Assembly: GCA_964007475.1 (NCBI GenBank)
Contig: OZ023274.1
Span: 87,005,936-87,069,935, forward strand
Source: Hybos culiciformis
Lineage: Eukaryota > Arthropoda > Insecta > Diptera > Hybotidae
Reading direction: 5' to 3'
DNA length: 64,000 nucleotides
In this document: piece by piece, positions 19,897-32,800 of the stretch
How positions within the stretch are numbered: the stretch's first letter is position 1
Layout: the number at the start of each line of letters is the position of its first letter
Position numbers and translations under genes: made by a program
Notes under the pieces: generated by a model
What the model saw: only the letters and a program-made list of their open reading frames with translations
Databases searched by the model: none
What the model was told of the DNA's origin: nothing

Positions 19897-22800
19897 TTGT
19901 TGCAAATTATTACATATGGCTAAATGGTATTGAAGGATGTACCCCTAATTGTGACCTGCATATCTAAGAATTAAAAATTATTCCAAATTGAAATGCTTAA
20001 AACGGCCCCATACTTCTTTAATGAGATTCTGCTATATATATATTTTTAAATATTTGAAAAAATATTGTACAAATTTTGGTAATCTTTTCAATATCAACCA
20101 TCTTTGAGACTATATCGTTATTAAAGAAAGTTAATTTATTATGATTAAAAGGTCATAAATTTGTATAGGTATTAATTTTATAATCCAAAAAAGGAAACTT
20201 AACCGACCTTTTTTAGTTTAAATAAACAAAATTTACTAATTAAATCAATTTAAACAACCTTTTCGTTTTTCCCACATAGAGGTATATCTTTAAGAATTTT
20301 TATTTTGTTTTTGTTTAAAAACCATGACCACAGACAATGTCACGACAACTTGTTTGTGGTTTTTATAATTGAAAAAAAAATCTCACTGTAAAATAAAATA
20401 TTAACCCATATATAAAAAAAAAAACATTCCCTTCCCATTACAAACAAAAAAAAAAGGTAATGAAAAAAAAAATTCACATTCCTCTCGAATAAAATAAGAG
20501 AGTTGAAAATGCCGGTTAATTTTTTTCTCAATATTTATTTTTTTTTTAAAGGAAGAGAAAACATTTCCAAACACAGCAATAAATTTAAGCTAACATTAAG
20601 TGTTATTTTTCTGCTCTTACTTAAAGATACATTAAACATTAAACATTAAAAGATATATATAGTCTCTAAAAATATTGAAATGTTGGGTTGACAATGTATA
20701 AGCAAATTATAGAAATTATTATAGAAGACTAAAGTAAAAAAAAAATTATTGGGTTATCTACTTAATAATGTTGAAACGTTTTAATTCATAACAACTTTAT
20801 ACATTTTTTAAACTTCCCTCATTATTTTTATGTTAATGATTTTAAGATGGTTTTAAGATTTTAAGTGATTTACATTTAAAAAAAATTTCAGAATTGCCTT
20901 CATAAAATTATCCAAAAAATTATATGGACCGATTTAAATTACAACGAGTGTATAACAGAGAAAATTTTTCATTTCCAAGAGAAATTTCAATAACAAAAAT
21001 TCTCTTTAATATTGTTTTTTTTTTAACATTTAACAAACAACAGATATCCTTTTTCTACATCAGATACACTCTTTATTTTCTTCTTAAATATTATTTTGAT
21101 TCATATAAAAGTCAGATATTCTGATTTTAATTTTTCAGTCAGAGGTAGTTCTTTGAATCATTTGGTTCTAAATTAAATTTTTCGGAAATAGTAAACAATT
21201 TTTTTCCTCATAATAAAAGTGATTATTATTTATAGTTATTTGAAAAAAAAAATAAATAATTATGCAAAATAAAATGTTAAAAATCGTAAAGCATGACAAA
21301 AATTGAATTGCCGTGTCCGTGTGGTTCTTAAAGTTTGTTTTTAATCCTAGAAAAATATTTTATATACCTACTTCACTTTTTTTTTTAATTTGTTTTATTA
21401 TTATATTTTTTATTTAAAAAAAAAAAAAAATAAAATAAAAATAATAATAATTAAAATTCAATTCAAAAAAAGTGTTAACATCCTGTGAATGAAATCCGCA
21501 GGAAAAATATAACAAAAAAAAAAAATTTTATTCAAGTGTTTTATTATTTTATTTTATTTTTTTTTGTTAATATAAATTAATATATAAGTGTGAAGCAGTT
21601 TTTTTTATGCTATATATTTGCTTTTTTCAATGAAATATTATATAAAAAATCCTGTCACATAAAGGATAACAAAAAATATTTTCCGCATACTGAAAATGTT
21701 AATTAAAAATGCAGCATGAAAAATTTTATGGAATTAAAAAAAAATAAATAAAAATTAATTCAGATATAAAGATAACAAAATGTCCTTTTTTTCTTTTCTT
21801 TTGAAATTATGATTTATAACAAAAAAAAATTTTCTGAAATCAAAAATCATCTGTAAGTAACAACACAATATATTTTAGGAAAAAAGAAAAAAAGAAATTA
21901 AATCAACATTATTTTTTTTTTAATATATATACATTAAAGTGTCAGATGCAATTTTTCCTCGAAAAAAAAAAACAAGAAAATTATATGGACAAAACAGACA
22001 ATTTATATTTTTTTATTTAATTTTCCTTCAAAAAAGAACAAACAATTTTATTTAAAAAAAAATTGTTTTGCAGATATGAACAAAAAATGTAGAACAGTAC
22101 CAGTATGAATTATGAAGCCCGTTTCTAATATTTCAATTTAAAACATTATACGGATTTTTTTTTAAATATTTCTTCAATCGGTCTCTCTCCATATAACAAT
22201 TTTGATTGAAATCCTATTTTAGTCCTCCCTCTTCAATTTGTTGGACACAATCGTGGGCTTAACATTTATTCACATATCACATTCCGATTCCGTAGAAATC
22301 CATTTTCAATAATCTGTCCGAATTAATTCTTGAACAAATTCCGGTTTTAAATTTTTTTTTTATGGTGGTCTCTAATCTATCTATTCTAATTTTTAACAGA
22401 ATCAATCAAATTTTTAAAAAAATTTTAAATTAGGTATATAAACTTTTTTTGAAAATAATTCCTACCTTTGGCCAGTTGAGAGCTTACAACTCTGTCACGA
22501 TTTGGCTGGCCTGAAAGTGAATGATCGTATTTTGGCATTTAAACAATGAATTTAGTAAATTAGTTGTAAGAATTTATATTCGAGACAGACAGACGGACGG
22601 ACACACAGGTGGACAGGCAAAAAGTGAAAATATTCAGTCTGTTTTTCCATTTTTAATTGAAAACGGGCTAAAAATGTTTTATAGTTTTTTTTTTTTCTTT
22701 GTTGGTACTTTAGTGGTCAATATGTTTTATATAAAAAAAATTTATAACAAATTTTTTTTTTTCATAAATTACGAAATGTGGAACTGAACTATTTGGTAGG

Positions 22801-25800
22801 CAGAAAGTTTTATTATAAATTCATTTTAATATCGAAAAAATTAATTCATAATTATTAATATTTGCATTTGTACACATTATAATATAATATATAATTTAAA
22901 AATAATTCAAATATATACTTATTGACAATCTATAAAAAAAATGTTTAATTTTATTACCATAAGGCTTGTATTATATTGTAAAATTTGCTTCGAGAATCCT
23001 GATTGTTTTTTTTAATATCTAGAATTTTTAGTGAAATAAATCTTTATACAAAAACCACACAAAAACACATTAACATTTCTTGTTTGAGTTTGAAATCGAA
23101 ATCTAATCACATTCTAACGATATCAAATATCAATTTCTGAACGCATTGTGAATATTTACATTGCAAATAAAATTGTCATCATTTTAAGTATAATTGTAAT
23201 TTATTCATTATAATTAGATATATTACATAAATTTCATGTTATATTATTTACATATAAAGTATGTTACTTTGTAGTTAGATAAGTTTAGCACTATCCATAT
23301 TAAAATTCTCAAAGCTATCTTTATGAAATAAATATAAACATATTTATGTAAACAAGAAGATATTATGCTTGCTTGATATAATTTTCTTAATTAAGAATAT
23401 CGCATAAAATAAACTAATTTCTATATTAAGTATATTATATAATTTTACATCAGGGAAATATTTTTTTATTACGAATATAATGAAACATTTTGATTTCTAC
23501 TCAAATATTTGATATCAACCTATATTATGTATTTGGTTCATTTTGTACATTTGTTTGAACATACGTAATTATATAAAATTAATTTAAATTTAGATATACC
23601 AAAAAATGTATATTTTTAGTTTAATTTCTGCTTTTAATGTTTAGCTAAAACATTTTTGGAAATAATAAACATTTTTGTAAACAAACCCATTCAGAATAAA
23701 TACAAACATAAATGATACATCTATGTATATGAACATATGAGTGCCTTTGAAGTGTACATAAATACATCAATATATAAAATTATATGAGTTTTGGTTAAAT
23801 TAATTCAGAGAACCATATTATAATAAATTACTAAAAGCAATCTTCAAAATAAATATTATTTAATTTATTTTTTGTTTTTTATTAAGATATAATATTTATT
23901 TGAACAAAAATATTTCAAGTTTTATCTAATAAAATAAAGATGAAAGAATTATTCGATTGACAAATTTTTATTAAGATGATAATAAGTCCCTTATATGCTA
24001 AACCTAATTTTCAAGTTACTTATAGTTATGGATAAATAGGCTTTGAGGTCATTAAGTTTTATATAGTTTCATATTTAATGGCTATGATTAAAATTATACC
24101 AAAATATCTACAAAATTTTACTGAATCACCATAAGATGAAATTTTTGATTTTTGATGCGCAAATTTAGTAGTGGTTTTTTTTCAAATTCATTAAAAAAAA
24201 AAAATATAGGCACAATTTTTTTGCCTATAATTTAAAAATATATTTTAAATAAAAGATCAAAAGTTTATTTTCATACACAAAGAAGTATAATAAAACAGAA
24301 AATTTTATGAAATAATATCTGTAATGAATTTTTTGTTTTTTTCTTTATTTTTTTTTTTTCGTTACTGTCATCAAAAATAAAGATTATCCTTTTTTATGAC
24401 GATTCCTATTTAAAATAATTTTCTTTCCTTTTTTTTTTTATTGCGGAAATAGCTCTTTTAATATTCTTTACATTATATTTTTTATTTTACTTTTCGTATA
24501 TTTAATATTTTTTTTATTTTCCATATTTGATAAAAGAAAATTTATTGTGACAGTAGAAAATTGTCTTATGTTATGTATCATGATATTATATTTCTAGTCG
24601 TTAACTCATCTAATATGTTTTATGAATCGGTATTCCCTTTTTGTTTTAGTCATATGCAATTTTACCTCTATTTTATATATAGTCCTTAAAAGTAGAAAAT
24701 GATATCAAAGGATCAGCTGTACATACATGTTGATCCATAAATAATGGTTTAAAATTTTATCTAATTCCGTGTTGCTCATTAACTAATTCTCATTACATAT
24801 GGAAAAATTTGTCTTACTATATTGTTTGTATCAATAAAATATTTACAAATTGTTGAATTTTTTATGATGTATTCATCAAAGAATGAATAAAGCTATAGTA
24901 TGTAAAAACATCCTCATATTTTTGAATTTCCCCGTCAATAAATATTTAAGTACCTGAACTAATTATTTTAATATAATTCATAATCAAATAATTTTAATAG
25001 GTCCAGGTTACAATCTACTTTAATTTTAATAACCCTCACTGTAAAAAAATGCACATTATTGAATTGGATAAAAATATACCTACTTAATATTATCAAAATT
25101 ATCAAAATTAGTCAGGAAATTGAAAAATTCAAATAGGTTGTTATAGGATGGAAAAGCATTAAAAAATTTACCCATGTAGTTTCAAATTAAATAAGGACGT
25201 TTCCAAATCGTTTCACTCCTTCCATTCTGTTCTGAATTCTAAGTCAAATACTCATCCAGGTAGAACAAAAAAAAAAATTATTAAGTGTATTTATTTTTCA
25301 AACTGATGAGAATAATGAAGTATTATAATAATAATAACAAATCTTAATATTCTGAAATCGGTTTAATGGAGTATTTTTTGTGGAATTTTTCCCCAATTTC
25401 ATTTCTGGTTATACTACTTATTCAACAAATATCATATTTTTACCTTTTTTTTTGGTACGACGAAAAGGGATTATTACAATGCCTATAAATTTAAAAAAGT
25501 ATCTGCTACGTTTATTTTCTAAACTAATGACGATTACTTTTGTGAAAAATGTTTTTAAATTATGCATTCTTCATTTAACTTTTGTCTCAATTTTATGATT
25601 TTTGTGTTTAACAAAAAAAATACAGATTTGTTGATACGGAAATACGTAAAAAACAAAAAAAAAATGTAAAAAGCAAAGTTCTATATAAAAGTATGGAAAT
25701 TCTAAATCATGACACTGAAAATGTTCAATCATCAATCAAAGGTTTTCGACGAGCCAATAAAAACAAAGAAAAAAATAAACTAGAACTAAATAAGTGGACT

Positions 25801-26210
25801 AGAATATTTTAATTTTTTATATACACCTATATATACTAATAATTCTCCAAAATTATGCAAAAATTAAAATATTGCATAAATTTATGATATTTCTTAATTA
25901 AAATTATTTTCAGAATTCTAAATGTGACAACTTAATATTAAAAAACCGCAAATATTTTTTAATTAACTAGATGGTCATATAACGAAATCATAAATATACA
26001 TATATGTGCATAGTACACTCATGGTTATTTCTAAATTACTATTATATATACATTATGTATGTAGGAAAATAATTTATGAAACAAAATAATTGTACATATT
26101 TCAAAATGTTTTGGTTTTTTTTTTAAATCAAAAAACAAAAAGAGAAGGACGAAAAGAATAATAATAATAAAAATAAAAATAATAATAATAAAATTTTTAA
26201 AATTTACGAA
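19897..26210. other. AT-rich intergenic region upstream of the colmedin-like gene
   Basis: No supported gene, only long A and T runs. At 22581-22614 there is a gagacagacagacggacgga motif of the kind found in many dispersed insect repeats. No promoter element can be told from background. Confidence 0.4.
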
Positions 26211-26821
26211 ATGAAAATGTTTACGACAAATATAACTCATTTATGGCAAAATGCCAACAAAATAAAAATAAATAAATTGAAATCAAAACCACTAACTTCC
26301 AGTAATGTTGGTGATGATGATGATGATGATGATGATGACGATGATGAGGATATTTTATCAAAATTTCATAAAAAAAATGAAATAAGTAATAATGAAATGA
26401 TATTAAATGACTTCAAGAATGTCAAAAACTTAAAGCAAATTGATGAAAATATTATGATTAAAAAGAAAAATATTAAAATTTCAAATCTCTGTAAGAATCA
26501 AGAATATTCAAGTGATTTTAAAAATTATGATAATATAAATTTTGAAAATTATTTTAAAGTTAAATTTAAATCAAAATTACAATTGATTTATTTATTATTA
26601 TTTATTATGTTTATCCTATTAATAACATTAGGATTAGTTATTTACAATGAATTATATAAATTAAAAATTCAATATGAAAATAATAATTTTAATAGTGGAT
26701 TATTATTAAATGAGAATTTTTTAGAAACAATTGTGATTAAATTAATTAATAATAATTATAAAAAATTTAATAAACAAAATTATCAGACTGATGTAAAAAA
26801 TAATTATCATAGTGCAGAAAG
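26211..26821 (+). CDS. Exon 1: cytoplasmic tail and TM anchor
   Basis: Encodes residues 1-203. The ATG at 26211 gives MKMFTTNI; a second ATG two codons later is also possible. Residues 35-47 are an Asp run with one Glu. A hydrophobic span (LIYLLLFIMFILLITLGLVI) with basic residues before it predicts type II topology. No signal peptide. Donor gtaagt at 26822, phase 2. Confidence 0.88.
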
Positions 26822-29800
26822 GTAAGTTTGATATTTTGAATTTTTTTTTTTATTTTATATAAATTTTTCTTATTGTAAATGTTGCTCATAATTATAAGTT
26901 AAGTATAAGTATAAAATTATTACTATTTCAATTTTATCAATGAAAAACATGATTTAGATATATGTTGAATTTAAATTATATTTAAGTTCCAATGAATAAT
27001 AATGAGTAGTTCTTTATCCAAGGAAATAAATTTGATAAAATTTAATATATTAAAAAATTATTCAAAATCAGATTAAAATCCTTGTAAAGAAAGATACTCT
27101 AATCTTGTATCTATATATTTTTTACATAATTATTACATCTTTTCGTTTAACAAGTAAAAAAAGACTCCTCTAGAGCTCAGGCTATATTTATAATAATTAA
27201 TTTTATTCTCAATAAAGTAACCTATATTTTAATTATTTAATGGATTATTTTATAATATCTCTTGTGTAAGTGGAGTAGATAATTCATCTCCTGTATAAGT
27301 ATCGTTATTGATTAAAACATAAATAATTGTCTTTAGAATAATTTACGCTTTATTTGAATTTATTTTTTTTTATAACATAAAATAGATAATGCTCGTTGAA
27401 ATTATAATTCTTAATGTACAGCTAGATATTCGACGTTGATATTCCCCGAAGTTCAATTTTGATAGGGAAATAGAATTTAAAATAATAAATCATTATAAGT
27501 AATTTTAAAAATCTTTTTGTTTGAATAAATATTGAAAATAAAATGTGTTCTTATCAATAATTCCGTTCATTAACAATTTAGCTGTACATAACTGAATGTT
27601 GTTTTCAAAATATACTTCTAGCAAATATACGTAAAGTACATTGTACATAATTAGTTTAGTTAACTGAAAGTTTAGTTGGTTCGTTAATAAACAGGAGTGA
27701 CAGTAAATACAAAATTTTAAGCTTAAGAAATATACAAAACATATTTGTTTTATTATGTGCGAGTTGTGTGTATTTATATATTTCATGAATAAATCATAAA
27801 TAAAGTTATTATGTTTAAAATATTGACATAAACAATATTTTGTCCTTATATAAAAAAAAAATCGAATAACAAGAAAATAGCTACCTATTTTAAAATTTAT
27901 TTTTATATACTTAGTTAGATTGAAATATATAAAGTTAGAAAATATAAATTGGTTGTAAATAGGTATCGATAAATAATCATAAAGATATATCAATTTTGAT
28001 TTCGTCGTATAGTATTTTATCAAAAAGGAAAGGATTTTATCTATACCAAAAATTGTAATGAAATTGACATAAAATTATTAAAAAGACAGGTGTTTATTTT
28101 TTATTATTTATTGATTTTTTATACTATTTGCTGTCTGTAAGTCCCCCGAAAAAGAAATTATTAAAATGGAACTTATAATTTACCAAAAATTATTATTGAT
28201 TAATTACTTTTGAAATAATGAAATATAAATATAATGTAAGGTAAATTATAATTTAAAACCATATAATTAATCTTGATGAAACTTCCTTAAATTATTTTGT
28301 AATATACAACATTAAATGAAATATGACATAGCCTCAAAATGCAACAGAAGGATAATTATATTTAGTTCTATTATTATACATTTAGTACCTTGATTTCTCA
28401 ATAGGATTATTTATCCTCACAAATTAAAATATCGAATTTACTTAGGTCTTAGCATAATTTAGGCTAAAATTAATGCAAACATTTAAAATTATTAATTTAA
28501 AATTATTTAATCCATTATTTTTTGTATCCTGAAATCAACAGAAGGACAACAACTATAAAAGAAAGGTAAACAATCAAAATAAAAGTCGATAATGCAGTTA
28601 CTAGAATGTAAGCAATTTATATCAAACTTTTAAACAAAGTTATACAAACAAAACTTTGATAATAAAATAAAAATTAAGTAATTTTTTTTGTACCAACCTA
28701 ATTTTGTCATAAGAAAAATCATAAAGTTTTTTCAAACTTTTTTTTGTATCAATTTTGAAAAGGAAGCTTTTCTCCTGCAATTATAATTATAATTAATAAA
28801 AATTTAATATTTATTTGTTCTTTCTTAGCACAATATTGCCTTATAATGAAAACTTTGAAATAAAAAATGAGAGAAAACAAGCAAGAAATAATGCAGAACG
28901 TTTAAATGGTTCATATCGCAAAAGAAGAGATGTATCATCGGCAGCACGTTATGGTAAATTCAATAAATCTAATCATACTTATTAATATGATGTCTCTTGA
29001 TTTCATAAGCTTAAATTTCAAATTTTATTACATAAATAAGTATTTAGTTGTAAATAAATTAATTTTTTTTAATACTATGAATAATGACAGTCAAAATTTA
29101 AATTAGTTAAATTAAAAGAATAAATACCTAAAATTCAAAACTATTTTCTATATTAATAATTAAAAAAAGCACCATATTTTCTTTGTTATGAATTTAAGAA
29201 GAAAATAAATATAAAATATATAAAATTTTTCTTTTGATAATATTATGGTATTTGATTTAATAATTTAGTCAAAGAATTTCCAAAATTATTGCAGTCCCGG
29301 AAATGTGAATTCCATTCAATGAAGTAAAAATTTCTAGAATTTAAATTTTTTTTAATTATCTAATAATTTTCTTTTTACAATATTCCCAAAATATTGTCAG
29401 TCAATTAATTCAAAATATCAATATTGTGTTAATTGATTGTTATTATCAATTATAAAATACAGAATTGTCAAAATTAAATAAATAATAATCAATATCAATT
29501 CAGCATAAAAATATAGAAAAAAAATAAAAAAAAATAAAACAAAATACATAACAAATGAATTAAAAATGTTCAATGGTTATTTTATTCTTTTAACTTTTTT
29601 ATAAACTTTCAAACGACCACAAATTTTCATTTTTGTTTATCACAAAATATGGTTGAAAAATAAAATAAATAAATAATAAATAAAAAAATAACAAAAAAAA
29701 ATTTAGATTTATTTTTAAATATTGCGCTTATTTATTTTATTTATAAAAAAAATAAATTTTTTTCCACCTTTTAAAAAACAGAATCATTAGTGGAATTTTT

Positions 29801-32800
29801 CAATCCAAACAATCGAAGAGATTTGGAACAACAGGATGCGGAAATAAAAAGAAGGACCGGAAAAGGTGCTGCTCCTAATGGTGATGAATGGATTTATTTA
29901 ACTTCGTATTGTAGAGTGCCAGTATGTAAAAAAAAAATATATATATTTATTTTGTTATCCTCACAAAAAGAATAAACTAAGAGTATTGATTCGTTGCAAA
30001 GTACTTTGTAATGATACTTTAGTTAGTTAAATGAAAATGCGTAAATTTCTGGTATTTTTATTTTTAAATCAAATCTTTTTGAAGCATAAGTTAAAATATT
30101 ATTTTTCTTACAGACATTTTTCCCATGTTTTAAATTTCTTAACTCAAATATCTGTCTAACTGAAGTATAGTTGCCTTGATTTTGACCGACATAAAGTTAT
30201 TCAATAAAGTCATTTTGTAATTTTTCTTTTGTCAAATATAAAAATAATAAGCTTCTAAAGATGGAAATTTTGAATTTATTATTTTTCCCAGAACTTAAGT
30301 AGACATCATTATATAGTAGGTACTTAATAATGAAATTTAAAATGAATAATTTTACATTAAAAGTCAAGAGCGAATGAGAAAAATTAGGGCATATCTAAAA
30401 AGTTTTATACATTCAATGTTACAAAATTCTTAAAATATGAAAAAAAAATTATAAAGTTTCGAACGAAAATAGAAAAACACTAATGGGTACTAAAAACTTG
30501 TTATACTTTGATTTTTTTTTCCATCATATAAACAAAATGTGTGTACATCAGTTCTTCCGTGAAGCAAAATAGAAAATGATTTGTTTTAATTTTTTTTTAG
30601 ATGTCTACGCTAGATATAAAAATGCGGAATGTACAATAGGAACACTTTTGTATATCAAGCTTTTAATTTTTTAAAATCTACATAACACTTTTATTAATGT
30701 GGATAAATAAAATACAAAAATGCATTTTACAGGAAAAAACTATAACAGGATTTTGCAAGTCAACTCAGGAGTACTGCCCACCTGGATTGCAAGGACCTCA
30801 CGGTAAGATTTCTTACGTTAATTCTATCCATGCTTCTAAAATTATGAGTTTTTCAGGGCCGAAAGGGCCAGTTGGACCACCTGGGTTACCCGGAGTTCTA
30901 GGCCATAAAGGAAATCGAGGAGATGTTGGATTACCAGGCCCCCCTGGTTTAGATGGAAGAGAAGGACCACCTGGATCGCGCGGTGTTAAGGGTGATCAAG
31001 GTTTGCCTGGAAATATGGGATTGGATGGTAGGGATGGCGTTCCAGGAGAACCTGGACTTGATGGAGTTCCGGGTCGAGCGGGTGCTGATGGTATACCTGG
31101 TTAGTAAATTGTTCAAATTAATTTGGAAAACTAAATTGTAAATTTGTGATATATACGCTAATTTGTGTATATTATGTAGTTTTCGTATTTAATATTTTTA
31201 ATTTTTTCGTTACAACGTTAATAGGCAAAGATGGAAGAGATGGAATACCAGGTCGCGATGGAAAAGATGGCCAAAATGGTAAGGATGGTAGTCAAGGTCC
31301 AAAAGGAGCAATGGGACCTCCTGGACCATCAGGATTGAAAGGTAAATATATATATATGTATTATTCATTGAAATTAACTTACAAAGGAATCTTCTTCATT
31401 AAGTTTAAAGATCTAAATTTTACGAGACTTTGATATAACTTCATTTTAAGATTAAATTTTTAATGCATACGGAGTACTGACTTAACAAAAATTTTAATAA
31501 TACTAATAGTCCAAGAGCTCGCAACGTAAGAATTCACGTGATTTTAGCAAGGCTCATTTTTTAATATAATGTTCCATACTACGGTGCAGGACGCATAAAG
31601 GTAGTCTGGCTGTCAGACGACGTTGCGTTTACCCGTGGGAGCAGAACCAAGTAGGTAAAAAAAATGCAAAATTAGATGAAAAAAACAAATTACTTTTAAA
31701 TGACATAGGTCTGGCATCCATTTAGCAACGGTATTTCCGTCTGGCAAATTGGATGTAGTATATATAAGATCCAATCTATAACATATAAAAATTTCAGCCT
31801 TGCTAAAATGACGTGAAATTGAAGTTTTTTTTTGTTATAAATCAAGGTCTGGCACGGTCTTAACAACTCCGAAGCCGTCTGGCAATGATGCATTAACATT
31901 TCATATAATAAGCACAAACAAGTGACATAACTAGAAATCGTGCTATTATCACGTAATTTTGCATTTTTTCTTTGACCTACCTGGATCTGCTCCCACGGGT
32001 AAACGCAACGTCATCTGACAGCCAGACTACCCTTTTGGGTCCTGCACCGTAGCATTTAACAATATTTTAAAAAATGAGCCTTGCTAAAATCACGTGCCAA
32101 AAACGTTGCGAGCTCTTAGACTATAATATTACTTTTAGTTTTATGTTACGTAGGTATATTGTAAAAAGGTGTACCAACACAAAATAAAGAGACGACAATG
32201 TTTTTTTTAGATGTAAATCGTATGTGCAGCAGATCTTTATATTTAATCATTTATATAACATTTTTATTAAAAATAATACTTAAATATAATTTGAAAAGTT
32301 TTCTATGACACAAAGAAATTCATCCTTATTGTGATTAACTTAAAATACCGGAAAAGTTTTAACAGGACAGAGAATAATTTGATTAAAGTTTGTCATTGTG
32401 TCTTTTTATCTTATTTTAAAGATAGCATATTTTTTATATGTTTATAAACATTGTTATACATGAATATCAAATTTTATTTTATATAGGAAAACCTAACATT
32501 TTATCAAATAATGTCTTCATAACATTTTGATACAAATAATGATAACACAGGATTGACGAACTTTATATAAATTTAGAAATAACAAAACTTTTCAATGAAA
32601 GTTAATTTCATTTTAATTTCAAGTTATAACAAATATAAAATTTTTTAAATACATTTTTTTTAAAATTGGAAAAATAAAAATAGTAGATGTTTGGCTAAAT
32701 AATGGGACTATTGTCACACTTCTTTGATTTGATGCCAAAGTTTTTCACAAATTTCTGAAAGAAAAAGAAAAATAAGTTGTTAGTGAAAAATAGTTGAACG

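Noticed and set aside
29790..29975. Separate small gene starting at ATG 29790
   Set aside because: It is exon 3 of the colmedin-like gene plus read-through into the following intron.
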